From positions 1 through 7,669 of the forward strand of contig JAGYMR010000126.1 of NCBI GenBank assembly GCA_018400515.1: a DNA stretch of 7,669 nt, in the 5' to 3' direction. Origin of the DNA: Tangfeifania sp. Its GTDB lineage: Bacteria; Bacteroidota; Bacteroidia; Bacteroidales; Prolixibacteraceae. The notes beneath the pieces are model-generated. The model saw only the letters and a list, made by a program, of their open reading frames with translations. It had not been told where the DNA came from and did no database searches. The translations under genes were made by a program, and so were the position numbers. Within the stretch, counting starts at the first letter, position 1, and the number at the start of each line of letters is the position of its first letter. Below, one piece after another: positions 1 through 6,801 of the stretch.

Positions 1-959
1 TGTTTCAGAAGTTCCTGGTAAATTCCGGGCCGCCGTTGCTGAAAATTCCGGTTGTCACGTCGTGCCCGCCGGAGCCTTTTCAGGTTGATTTTCCCCGTAA
101 TGTAGGCTTCCTTGCTTTCATCACAGTACTGCTTGATGGTGGCGGGGTATTCGGCGATCATGGTTCCCCACCCCTTCGCCTGATTGGTGCAGATCATGGA
201 TACGCAATTCTGAAACATTACGGTTTTCACGATGAAGTCTTCAACCGGACCGCCCCGCCCATTCATCCAGACAAGAATCTCTGCTCCTTTCAGGGAGAGG
301 ATCCTTGGAGGCTCCGGGAACCATCCGTCATAGCAAATAAATATGCCGATTTTTCCAAAATCGAGATCAAAGACGGGGAAAGAGGCTCCCCGCTTCATGA
401 TCCATTCCGGGTCGTTTTCAATAAACCACGCTTCATCATGGCCCTTTGGCTGAGTACTGTATGCCGGTGCGCTTTCAGAGTAGGTATCTACCGCCGCATG
501 CGTTTTATAATATTTGCCGGCAATGCTTCCATCGCGTCCGAAAAGGATGGCAACATTGGCGAAAGTCCCGTCATCAAAAACCTCCCAGCCTCCGATGATC
601 GCATAGATATGGTTCTGTGCAACGGCCTTTGAAAGGGCTTTGATCGCTTCTCCCGGAATGGAGATCCGCCCCAGGAAATACTCCGGAAAAACCACTAACT
701 GGACACTGTCACGGCCGGCCCTGTTTATGTATTTTATGGCGGTTTCCACCGGATCCTTTTTCAGCTCCGGCGTGGGCGTTTTGTAGTGACCGGAGACCTG
801 CACCGCCGCAACCTTCACCTCATCAGGTTTTTCAGAGCCAACTTGCCCATATAAAGTATTAGGGGCTGAAACCAATTGTAGGATCACCAAAAAAGAAATC
901 AACCCCAGACCGGTAATCATCCGGTGAAGGTATGCATTAAAAAATAAAAAGCACATCAT
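1..959 (-). CDS. Secreted nitrilase-superfamily carbon-nitrogen hydrolase (3' end cut by window edge)
   Basis: Reading the minus strand from the ATG at 959 gives 319 uninterrupted codons to the left edge, with no stop. The superfamily Glu-Lys-Cys triad is complete: E93 in FPEYF, K152 in KYYKTH and C209 in ICYDGWFPE, followed by the family-typical WMNGRGG and QAKGWGT segments. Such enzymes hydrolyse amides, carbamoyl groups or nitriles through a cysteine thioester; the substrate here cannot be read. A hydrophobic stretch at residues 15-31 looks like a Sec signal peptide, which is unusual because most nitrilase relatives are cytosolic. Residues 285-300 (EAYITGKINLKRLRRA) correspond to the last strand and helix of the fold, so probably only a short tail is missing. 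ATGs at 959 and 956 are adjacent; M14 (920), closer to the signal core, is a credible alternative start. No clear Shine-Dalgarno site is seen. It lies 64 bases downstream of the DPQ-type phosphoesterase, with a hairpin in the gap. Confidence 0.9.
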   Translation of the reverse strand, partial: MMCFLFFNAYLHRMITGLGLISFLVILQLVSAPNTLYGQVGSEKPDEVKVAAVQVSGHYKTPTPELKKDPVETAIKYINRAGRDSVQLVVFPEYFLGRISIPGEAIKALSKAVAQNHIYAIIGGWEVFDDGTFANVAILFGRDGSIAGKYYKTHAAVDTYSESAPAYSTQPKGHDEAWFIENDPEWIMKRGASFPVFDLDFGKIGIFICYDGWFPEPPRILSLKGAEILVWMNGRGGPVEDFIVKTVMFQNCVSMICTNQAKGWGTMIAEYPATIKQYCDESKEAYITGKINLKRLRRARRDNRNFQQRRPGIYQELLK

Positions 960-972
960 ATTTTTTTTTGCA

Positions 973-997
973 GGAAAAGGGGCTTGTTCCCCTTTCC
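973..997 (-). repeat. Inverted repeat in the phosphoesterase-nitrilase gap
   Basis: On the minus strand GGAAAGGGG is followed by the six-base loop AACAAG and then CCCCTTTTCC. This makes a stem of nine pairs with one bulged base. In the transcript it lies 27 bases after the upstream stop codon (1024) and 13 bases before the nitrilase ATG (959). It is followed by a run of A, not T, so it is not a canonical Rho-independent terminator for the minus strand. The plus-strand side has no T run after it either. A role in RNA stability, processing or translation of the nitrilase is possible. The repeat itself is certain; its function is not. Confidence 0.6.
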
Positions 998-1023
998 AGG
1001 TTAATTATAAAAGAAAACCAGGA

Positions 1024-1896
1024 TTACTGCTGTTCCAGTGAAACGGTTTCAGGAACCTCCTTCAGTCCGTAATACCGGTGTTCGATCTGGTTTTTAAACA
1101 CTTTTACAATCCGGAACCCGGATGGCACATCCCCCAGTGGACGGCCCACCGGACCGGTGGTGATCATTTGAAGGGGGCCGTAATTTCCGGAAGCATTGTT
1201 ATGATAATGCCCGGCAAAGATATAATCCACTCCATGCTTTCTGAAAAGATCCAGGTATTTTTTTCGTTTTTCCGGGGGAATATTGGAGTAGCTTTCGGGT
1301 TCTTCGGGATCGTAAAGAAAAAAGGGATAATGAGTAAAAATGATGGTATGCCCGGTTTTTTCAGCCCTTTTTAACTGTTTTTTCAGCCATTTCAGTTGTT
1401 TTTGCTCCATTCTGGAGTTTTTGGCCCGGAGGAGGCAGGTATTTATCCCGATAAACAAATGCCCCTGATGTTTAAATGAAAATTTATCATCTCCGTATAC
1501 CGACTCATAAGCCCGAATTGTTTTTTTTGTGGGATGCTGGCCAATATCATGATTCCCGGGAGAAAGGTAAACCGGAACGGAAGCTTTAATTGCGGCCGTC
1601 AACCGGCCAAATTCGGCCCATTGAAGGGAATCGGATGGATTATTCACAAAATCACCGGTTATTACCAGAAAATCGGGTTCCAGCCGGTTCACGGCATCAA
1701 CAGCTTGCCGGTACTGTTGGATTTCCTGTTCAAAGCCTTTATTGTCCGAAAAAAAGCCAAACTGGGGATCCGTCATCTGGATAAAAAAGAAGGGAGAAGC
1801 TGCTTCTTTTTGCTGTGCACCGGCCGGGCCTGAAAAAAGGACCACCAGGAATAAGAAAAGAAACATTTTTGTTTTTAATGGCACCGGTTTTCTCAT
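1024..1896 (-). CDS. Secreted calcineurin-like metallophosphoesterase, DPQ type (CSTP1/CPPED1-like)
   Basis: This is a 290-residue protein. All five metallophosphoesterase blocks are present in order: TDPQFG (D43, Q45), TGDFV (D82), PGNHD (N115, H116), FTHYP (H189) and AGHYH (H230, H232). These residues would bind a dinuclear metal centre. The first block has DPQ instead of the usual DxH, as in CSTP1/CPPED1-type phosphoesterases, so that subgroup is my best match; the substrate is unknown. Residues 1-27 form a Sec signal peptide: basic start (MRKPVPLKTK), hydrophobic core 11-22, likely cleavage after AGA27. The ATG at 1896 is chosen because it places the signal peptide at the N-terminus. An in-frame TTG at 1956, seven bases after AGGAGG (1964-1969), would add 20 residues ahead of the signal and is less likely. 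The ATG at 1866 is also possible. It follows the Calx-beta/ARH gene after 102 bases and precedes the nitrilase. Confidence 0.9.
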   Translation of the reverse strand: MRKPVPLKTKMFLFLFLVVLFSGPAGAQQKEAASPFFFIQMTDPQFGFFSDNKGFEQEIQQYRQAVDAVNRLEPDFLVITGDFVNNPSDSLQWAEFGRLTAAIKASVPVYLSPGNHDIGQHPTKKTIRAYESVYGDDKFSFKHQGHLFIGINTCLLRAKNSRMEQKQLKWLKKQLKRAEKTGHTIIFTHYPFFLYDPEEPESYSNIPPEKRKKYLDLFRKHGVDYIFAGHYHNNASGNYGPLQMITTGPVGRPLGDVPSGFRIVKVFKNQIEHRYYGLKEVPETVSLEQQ

Positions 1897-1941
1897 TCGA
1901 TTTGTTTTTTGCAGGTTTAAAACGATTTTATATGGTTTCCC

Positions 1942-1964
1942 GGAAGGGATTGGCAATCCGTTCC
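1942..1964. repeat. 23-base imperfect palindrome between the ARH gene and the DPQ phosphoesterase
   Basis: Two 11-base arms flank one central base; ten of eleven positions pair (outer GGAA/TTCC, one mismatch, inner GGATTG/CAATCC). As DNA it resembles an operator for a dimeric regulator. As minus-strand RNA it would form a stem with the three-base loop GCC. It lies 35 bases beyond the stop of the upstream gene (1999) and 45 bases before the ATG at 1896, and it covers the alternative TTG start at 1956. The inner GGATT-3-AATCC arms recur at 4172-4184. No regulator is visible in the window, so the function is open. Confidence 0.5.
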
Positions 1965-1998
1965 CTCCTGTTTTTCATCACCTCTGAAGGATCTTCAT

Positions 1999-3996
1999 TT
2001 AAAACTCCACACCGGCTTTTCGCATCAGCTTCAGATAGGCCCGGGCTTTTTCCGGATCCACTTGCAACGCTCCATTATCCGGCGCTTTTTGCTCATCCAG
2101 GCCGTTGGCTAAACGGGTAAGCTTTGCCTGCAGGGCCCGGTACAATCCCTGGGCGGTAGCCCGGTTGGTCAGATGGGAGTTGGTATATGGATTTTCCCGG
2201 GTCCCGTTTTCCAGCGTTTTGATCCATGCCGATGGGATGGTTGAGGTTCCGGTAAGGGCTCCGGCCAGCGCTGCGGCACTGGCAGCGGTACAATCCGTAT
2301 CACGTCCGCGGTTGGTAGCTATAATAACCGCATCCTTCACATTTCCGTTGGTGGCCCTGAAAATGGCAAAGGCACAGGTAACGTTTTCATAGATCGAAGA
2401 TTGCACATATTTCTCAATCCGTTTTTCTGCAAAATAGGGACTGGCGGGATTGGCATACATCCGGTTCAGTTCCTTTCTGAATCCGGGGTCCATGGGGTTC
2501 CCGCGGTATTTATCCGCCATGGCCAGGGCATGTTCAATTTCCTTCCGGATAGCAGGTGTTGCAAATTCCAGGGCATCATCAATAACAGAACGGGTGGTGG
2601 CCCCGGGCAAAACGGCCAGCGCCAGCGCCGCATTATAAACCCCGCCCCATGCGAAAGCATCATCATCGTTGTTTTGATAATAGAGGTTCCCAATCGCTTT
2701 CATATCTTCAATGACCCCAACAGGGTCTCCGGCATTCACACATGACAGGGGATGAAAAACCCGTGCCGTCAGGTGAATGTTTCCCCCCAGGTCAAAAGGC
2801 ATGCCGAACCTCGTGTCGGGAAGTTCATCCGGAGAAACCCCCCATAGGGCATATTTATAGAGTATCTTATCGAAAGGCTGGGTCATATACTGCATATCTT
2901 CCAGGTCGCAGTCCCGGATCCAGGTGTTCATCAAATCCCGGTCGGTTATCCGGTCCTGCTTTTCAATAATTGCCGTGCTGATCAGTTTCTGGCGTTCTAT
3001 TCCGTCCTCGGTGGCTCCGGAGGGACGGGTCCACGGAACATTGTAATGGATGTACGGAATAAACTGATCCAGCACCCCATAAATTTCCGTGATCCGGTCC
3101 ATGTCAACCACCATTTCCGTAATGGCTCCCATGGAGGATCCGGCCCTGGAACCCAAAATGATCCCGTAGATTTTGTCATAAATGCTGCTCCGGGGCACAT
3201 CCCCGTCATCATTCAGAATGGTATAAAAATGACGGTCATTGATCCCAATGTTAGCCCCCTCTGCATTCACCAGCTCAATGATGACCGTTTTATCATCTTC
3301 CGGCCGGGCATTATCCACAACCGTCAGGGGAAGGGAAACGGTCTTGCTTCCGGCCGGAATGACGATGCTTCCCGGAGGGAGGATGTAATCTTGGTTGTTT
3401 TCGGCCAGGTAAGAAGAAACAGAATAATTTACCCTAACAGCCTTTGGGGCCGTTTCGGATAAATCCAATGAAATATTTACACTTTTTTCAGATTCATCCC
3501 CGGCAGATGAAGGGGAAAAAAATTGAACATCCGGAAGTTCATTATCCTGAATTACAATTTCTTTGCGCTCATAGCCGGGATCGATCCGGTAGGTTGAATG
3601 TGGCTTCAGGGAAATCACCACCGATTCATCCCCTTCGAGCAACCGGTCATCGATGGCTTGTATCCGGATGGATCTCCTTTTTCCAACCATCGCTGTACCG
3701 GCAATGGGTGTATAATCGTACCCGTTCCGGGCCGTTCCCCCAATGCGGTAGTGAACCTCCAAACCCGGAGTTACCCTTCCCGTCTGATAGATCTGAAACT
3801 CGGCAAAATCGGATCCCTCTTTTGCCTTTTCATTCCAGACCACCAGAGCGACGGCCGGCAAATCTTTTTCTGTTACCACCTCCTTCGCGTGTATTGCTTC
3901 GTGTTGCGGGAAATCTGGGTTTCCGGGCATTTCAGCAGCCCCTAAAGGCTGAAATCCGGAAATAAAAAGCAGGACAAACAGCACGTAATTCTTCAT
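1999..3996 (-). CDS. Secreted two-Calx-beta protein with ADP-ribosylglycohydrolase (DraG/ARH-like) domain
   Basis: This is a 665-residue protein. Residues 1-20 are a Sec signal peptide (MKNYVLFVLLFISGF, cleavage near LGA20) without a lipobox Cys. Two Calx-beta domains follow at about 46-152 and 155-264. Each shows the family pattern, ending in acidic loops: NGYDYTP, DDRLLEGDESVVISL and QDNE in the first; NNQDY, IPAG, EDDKTVIIEL and LNDD in the second. These are expected to bind calcium and act as spacer or adhesive modules. From about 272 to 625 is an ADP-ribosylglycohydrolase fold: DKIYGIILGSRAGSSMG, ATEDGIER (329-332 TEDG) and NRGRDTDCTAASAAALAGAL (566-569 DTDC). These match the two metal-binding blocks of DraG and ARH3 (TDD and DTDT), but with E at 330 and C at 569. 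Known members hydrolyse ADP-ribose N- or O-glycosidic bonds; the altered motifs and export make a different glycosidic substrate equally possible. The gap upstream is 209 bases. Confidence 0.88.
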   Translation of the reverse strand: MKNYVLFVLLFISGFQPLGAAEMPGNPDFPQHEAIHAKEVVTEKDLPAVALVVWNEKAKEGSDFAEFQIYQTGRVTPGLEVHYRIGGTARNGYDYTPIAGTAMVGKRRSIRIQAIDDRLLEGDESVVISLKPHSTYRIDPGYERKEIVIQDNELPDVQFFSPSSAGDESEKSVNISLDLSETAPKAVRVNYSVSSYLAENNQDYILPPGSIVIPAGSKTVSLPLTVVDNARPEDDKTVIIELVNAEGANIGINDRHFYTILNDDGDVPRSSIYDKIYGIILGSRAGSSMGAITEMVVDMDRITEIYGVLDQFIPYIHYNVPWTRPSGATEDGIERQKLISTAIIEKQDRITDRDLMNTWIRDCDLEDMQYMTQPFDKILYKYALWGVSPDELPDTRFGMPFDLGGNIHLTARVFHPLSCVNAGDPVGVIEDMKAIGNLYYQNNDDDAFAWGGVYNAALALAVLPGATTRSVIDDALEFATPAIRKEIEHALAMADKYRGNPMDPGFRKELNRMYANPASPYFAEKRIEKYVQSSIYENVTCAFAIFRATNGNVKDAVIIATNRGRDTDCTAASAAALAGALTGTSTIPSAWIKTLENGTRENPYTNSHLTNRATAQGLYRALQAKLTRLANGLDEQKAPDNGALQVDPEKARAYLKLMRKAGVEF

Positions 3997-4041
3997 ACGA
4001 AAATATTTAGTTTCAAATAAAGGAGGATTATAAAATTTGAA

Positions 4042-4200
4042 TTAATTGCAAGTTTTATATCTAATTTTTAGATTCGGAAAAGTGCGCCCGAACTCCACTG
4101 GTTTTTTCAATAATTCATGTTGTTCGTTTAATTTTTCGGGTTTTTTATCTGCCAAATTAAGCGTTTGCTGTGGATTTTTAATCCCCCAAAAGAAAGGCAC
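4042..4200 (-). other. AT-rich gap with an unexplained open frame in the -1 frame of the upstream gene
   Basis: The 209 bases between the two genes hold no recognised gene. On the minus strand an open frame of 52 codons runs from a GTG at 4200 to TAA at 4042. Its content looks protein-like (NLADKKPEKLNEQHELL, then KKPVEFGRTFPNLKIRYK). It is in the -1 frame relative to the phosphoesterase that stops at 4206, and the two frames meet at a run of seven A (4210-4216). One extra A there would fuse them into a protein about 55 residues longer. I do not recognise the segment. It could be chance, a gene remnant, a frameshifted tail or a sequencing error. Confidence 0.25.
4172..4184. repeat. Small palindrome GGATT-3-AATCC
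   Basis: Perfect five-base arms GGATT and AATCC are separated by three bases. It lies 21 bases after the stop of the upstream phosphoesterase gene and about 175 bases before the Calx-beta/ARH start. The arms and spacing equal the core of the larger palindrome at 1942-1964. There is no T run after it, so it is not a terminator. Arms this short occur by chance several times in a window of this size; only the repeat of the same arms in two gaps makes it worth listing. Confidence 0.3.
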
Positions 4201-4205
4201 CAATT

Positions 4206-5291
4206 TCAATTTTTTTGCAAGTTGGTTAAATTCATTTTGTCATACGGTTTTTTACCAAAGGCCGCATAATACTCCATTAAAATGCGCTCCTTTTTTTCAT
4301 CGACCGAAATAATGGCATATCCCGGCAGGTCGGTTTGTTTAAAATAAGTGACAAATTTTGCTTCTTCGGCCAGGACCGCTTTCCTTGCTTCCATCGTTTC
4401 CGGCTGCCAGCCGGGGTTTTCGCTGGCCAAAGAGGGGCCGTACCGGGTAATCAGGTTGTGCGGTTTCAGGTAATCCCGGTCCCTGACAACACTGACGATC
4501 ATCACCTGAACGACCGGTCCTTCCGGGGTATCCCGCCGGACCACCGAATAGCGGTGCAGGTGCCCGCATAGAACAACCGCCTGATGGCGGGCGATCACGG
4601 CCAGCAATTTTTCCCGCCGGAGGGAATCCCGGCGCAGGAGATGCCAGCATCTTTCGGTCACAGGTATTAGGGGCTCATGCACGGCCACAAACTTATACCG
4701 TGCATCGCTTTCCCGGAACTCTTTCTCAAGAAAAGACACCATATCGGTCTCCCGGTCATAAGGATCAATGCAGGTAACCAGGACATCATTAAACCGGTAC
4801 GAATAGCTCGCATTTTTAATCCCCGGATTCCGGATCTGTTCGCGGAACACCGGAACGTAAAATTCCTGAAAGGCTGCTTTAGCTCCCGGCCCGGTGATGT
4901 CATGGTTTCCTTTGGCAATGATCCATGGCACGGGCATTTTTACATTTTCAACGGCCTTCATGGCATTGGAGGCCATTTGCCGGGCTTTTGCATTGGAACC
5001 GGCAAGGCCTTCAGACAGATCGCCCAGTTGAACCACCGCTTTGACAGGGGGATTATACGAACTAACTTTCTCCCGGAGCAGGTTCATAAAATCATTCCAG
5101 TTCTCTTTGGTATAAGCGGTGTATTCTTCGGTCACCTGCCTCAGATCATCCGGTTTTTGCCGGAGCCATTTCATGTCATGATCCTCCAGCCGGTCGTAAT
5201 GAAGGTCCCCCAGCACCAGAAAACTGCTTTTCTGGGCAACCACAGAGGGGGCCAGGATAAGCGAAAGCATGAGAAAAGAAATGTATTTCAT
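4206..5291 (-). CDS. Secreted calcineurin-like metallophosphoesterase
   Basis: This is a 361-residue protein. The metallophosphoesterase blocks are all present: VLGDLHYD (D29, H31), QLGDLSE (D91), KGNHD (N129, H130), VAVHEPL (H205) and CGHLHR (H244, H246). The di-metal site therefore looks intact, with the classical DxH first motif, unlike the second phosphoesterase of the locus. Residues 1-19 form a short Sec signal peptide with probable cleavage at VVA19-Q20, so the enzyme should act in the periplasm or outside. Phosphomonoester or phosphodiester hydrolysis is expected; the substrate cannot be told. The start at 5291 is fixed by the signal peptide, and no strong Shine-Dalgarno site precedes it. 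A 124-base leader with inverted repeats separates it from the oxidoreductase gene. The C-terminus (FGKKPYDKMNLTNL) looks like a natural end, although the stop follows seven A and another open frame continues beyond it. Confidence 0.91.
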   Translation of the reverse strand: MKYISFLMLSLILAPSVVAQKSSFLVLGDLHYDRLEDHDMKWLRQKPDDLRQVTEEYTAYTKENWNDFMNLLREKVSSYNPPVKAVVQLGDLSEGLAGSNAKARQMASNAMKAVENVKMPVPWIIAKGNHDITGPGAKAAFQEFYVPVFREQIRNPGIKNASYSYRFNDVLVTCIDPYDRETDMVSFLEKEFRESDARYKFVAVHEPLIPVTERCWHLLRRDSLRREKLLAVIARHQAVVLCGHLHRYSVVRRDTPEGPVVQVMIVSVVRDRDYLKPHNLITRYGPSLASENPGWQPETMEARKAVLAEEAKFVTYFKQTDLPGYAIISVDEKKERILMEYYAAFGKKPYDKMNLTNLQKN

Positions 5292-5328
5292 CTCATTATT
5301 CGTGTTTAATTAAAAGGGTGTTCGGTGG

Positions 5329-5360
5329 AATTCGCAAGCGAATTTGGATGGAACTCGCTT
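5329..5360 (-). repeat. Overlapping inverted repeats in the leader of the phosphoesterase gene
   Basis: On the minus strand three related segments follow each other: AAGCGAGTT (5360-5352), AATTCGCTT (5344-5336) and GCGAATT ending at 5329. Segment 2 can pair with segment 1 (nine pairs including one G-U, seven-base loop). It can instead pair with segment 3, giving AATTCG and CGAATT around a CTTG loop; CUUG closed by G-C is a known stable RNA tetraloop. The two structures exclude each other. They lie 55 bases downstream of the oxidoreductase stop (5416) and 37 bases upstream of the phosphoesterase ATG (5291). No T run follows, so simple termination is not supported. The pairing is certain; a switch function is speculation. 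Confidence 0.45.
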
Positions 5361-5415
5361 TTTAATGATCCGACGTTGAGGCAGCATTCCGTCATGCCCG
5401 TTTCATGGAAAAAAA

Positions 5416-6777
5416 TTACAAGCGCCATCCTTCCCGGTATTTATAATGGAGAAATTCATTGGCTTCCGGCAAATTGGGGAAAGACATATTTTCGGCATCG
5501 AATTCAAGCTTTTGGTAACTCAGTTTTTCACGGAGTTCGGGCCGGAGGGCAATGTTTCCCAGCAGCACAGTTTCGGTCAGTGGGGCCGCCCAATCGTAAT
5601 TGGATCCGGCAGGTTCGCCTCCTTTACAGGCCAGGATCCACTCTTCGCGGTGCCCCGGGGAAGAGGGAATGTAGGGCTCAGGAGGGGTGTACGATTTTTC
5701 CAGGGATTCCGGAAGGATCCGGTTGCCCAGGATCATCCCTTTGCTGCCACAAAACAAAACCCCGCCGGGTCCCATCTGGATCCCCTCCGGTATTCCGGGA
5801 ATGCGCGGCGGTCGCAGTCCCCCGTCGTACCAGGTCAGGCGCACCGGCGGCATATCCTCCCGCTCAGGAAAGTCATAGGTAACCATGGAACCGAGGGGGA
5901 AAGTTTCGTCATTGACGAGGGTGGATACGGCTTGCAGGCTTTGGGGATATTTCAGTTTCAGTGCCCGGAAAACCGGATCGAAGGCGTGGCAGCCGATATC
6001 GCCCAGCGCTCCGGTGCCAAAATCAAGCCATCCCCTCCATTTAAACGGGTGGTAGTCGCTGTGGTAAGGACGCATGGGGGCCGGGCCTATAAAAAGATCC
6101 CAGTCAAGGCTTTCGGGCACAGGCATCTCCTCTTCAGGGCGGGGAACCCCCTGGGGCCAGTATGTATCTGAAAGTCCCCTGTTGGGCCGGTCGGTCCACA
6201 CATGAACTTCATGAACGGGACCGATTACCCCGTCCCAGATCATTTCACGGAGCCTCCGCGGGCCATCCTCCGCCTGCCCCTGGTTTCCCATCTGTGTTGC
6301 TACTTTGTTCTCGCGTGCCGCTTTCATCAGGACCCTTGCTTCATAAATCGTATGCGTCAGTGGTTTTTCGGTGTATACGTGCTTTCCGCGCCTGATCGCC
6401 TCCAGGCTGACCACCGCATGGGTATGATCGGGGGTGGCCACCACAACGGCATCAATGTCTTTCTGTTGATCCAGCATGCTCCTGAAGTCCTTATACCGTT
6501 TTGCTTTGGGGTAAGTATTGAAGACCTCCCCTACCCGGTCACTCCAGTCCACATCGCACAGCGCGACGATGTTCTCAGTGGCGGCTACGTTCTCCAGATC
6601 GTTCCTTCCCATCCCGCCAATGCCAATACCCGCCACATTCAGCCGGTCGCTGGGCGGTATATGCCCCGTTCCTGAAAGAACATGTCCCGGCACAATGGTA
6701 AAACCGGCCAGGGCTGCCGAGGAGGTGCGGATGAACTGGCGGCGGTTAATTTCTTTGTTTGATTTTTTTTCGTTCAT
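5416..6777 (-). CDS. Tat-exported Gfo/Idh/MocA family oxidoreductase
   Basis: This is a 453-residue protein. The N-terminus has a twin-arginine signal (NRRQFIRTSSAALAGF, residues 11-26), meaning export in folded form, probably with the nicotinamide cofactor already bound. A Rossmann domain follows: GIGIGGMG (50-57), ALCDVD (72-77), VVVATPDHTH (111-120) and EKPL (137-140), whose lysine K138 is the usual catalytic one. The C-terminal half has the sequence typical of exported Bacteroidota and planctomycete members: WDLFIGPAP, HPFKWRGWLDFGTGALGD and D260xxxH264 in GDIGCHAFD. Such proteins oxidise or reduce sugar hydroxyls, some as first step of 3-keto-glycoside pathways; related GH109 enzymes use bound NAD to cleave glycosides. 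Which applies here cannot be decided by eye. The ATG at 6777 is only 24 bases after the GH92 stop, so the two are almost certainly co-transcribed and may act on the same sugar. Confidence 0.93.
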   Translation of the reverse strand: MNEKKSNKEINRRQFIRTSSAALAGFTIVPGHVLSGTGHIPPSDRLNVAGIGIGGMGRNDLENVAATENIVALCDVDWSDRVGEVFNTYPKAKRYKDFRSMLDQQKDIDAVVVATPDHTHAVVSLEAIRRGKHVYTEKPLTHTIYEARVLMKAARENKVATQMGNQGQAEDGPRRLREMIWDGVIGPVHEVHVWTDRPNRGLSDTYWPQGVPRPEEEMPVPESLDWDLFIGPAPMRPYHSDYHPFKWRGWLDFGTGALGDIGCHAFDPVFRALKLKYPQSLQAVSTLVNDETFPLGSMVTYDFPEREDMPPVRLTWYDGGLRPPRIPGIPEGIQMGPGGVLFCGSKGMILGNRILPESLEKSYTPPEPYIPSSPGHREEWILACKGGEPAGSNYDWAAPLTETVLLGNIALRPELREKLSYQKLEFDAENMSFPNLPEANEFLHYKYREGWRL

Positions 6778-6801
6778 AACGTTTGGTTTTATATCGCATG
6801 A

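Noticed and set aside
36..632. Plus-strand open frame of 198 codons
   Set aside because: It is antisense to the nitrilase gene, whose minus-strand translation has the full catalytic triad and family motifs. The plus-strand product shows no recognisable domain.
1928..1978. Sixteen-codon minus-strand frame (MKNRRERIANPFRETI) as a possible leader peptide
   Set aside because: It is too short to support, has no ribosome site of its own, and lacks the codon runs of an attenuator peptide.
4014..4021. TTTATTTG as a Bacteroidota -7 promoter element (TAnnTTTG) for the Calx-beta/ARH gene
   Set aside because: The second base does not match, no TTTG is found at the right distance for the -33 element, and it lies only 17 bases from the ATG.
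4014..4026. CCTCCTTT in the minus-strand leader, identical to the anti-Shine-Dalgarno end of 16S rRNA
   Set aside because: An eight-base match with no flanking rRNA sequence is most simply coincidence.
4031..4050. TTGCAA and TATAAT as a sigma-70-type promoter on the minus strand
   Set aside because: The spacer is only 13 bases, and such matches are common in AT-rich gaps.
4046..4312. Plus-strand frame starting TTG, with AGGAGG upstream at 4021-4026
   Set aside because: The spacing from AGGAGG to the TTG is 19 bases, too long. The frame runs antisense into the phosphoesterase end, and the product is low-complexity and unrecognisable.
4677..5309. Plus-strand open frame of 210 codons
   Set aside because: It lies opposite the metallophosphoesterase gene, whose five metal-binding motifs leave no doubt about the coding strand. 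It is a mirror effect of codon composition.
5446..6171. Plus-strand open frame of 241 codons
   Set aside because: It is antisense to the Gfo/Idh/MocA oxidoreductase, has no signal or domain, and is one of several overlapping shadow frames there.
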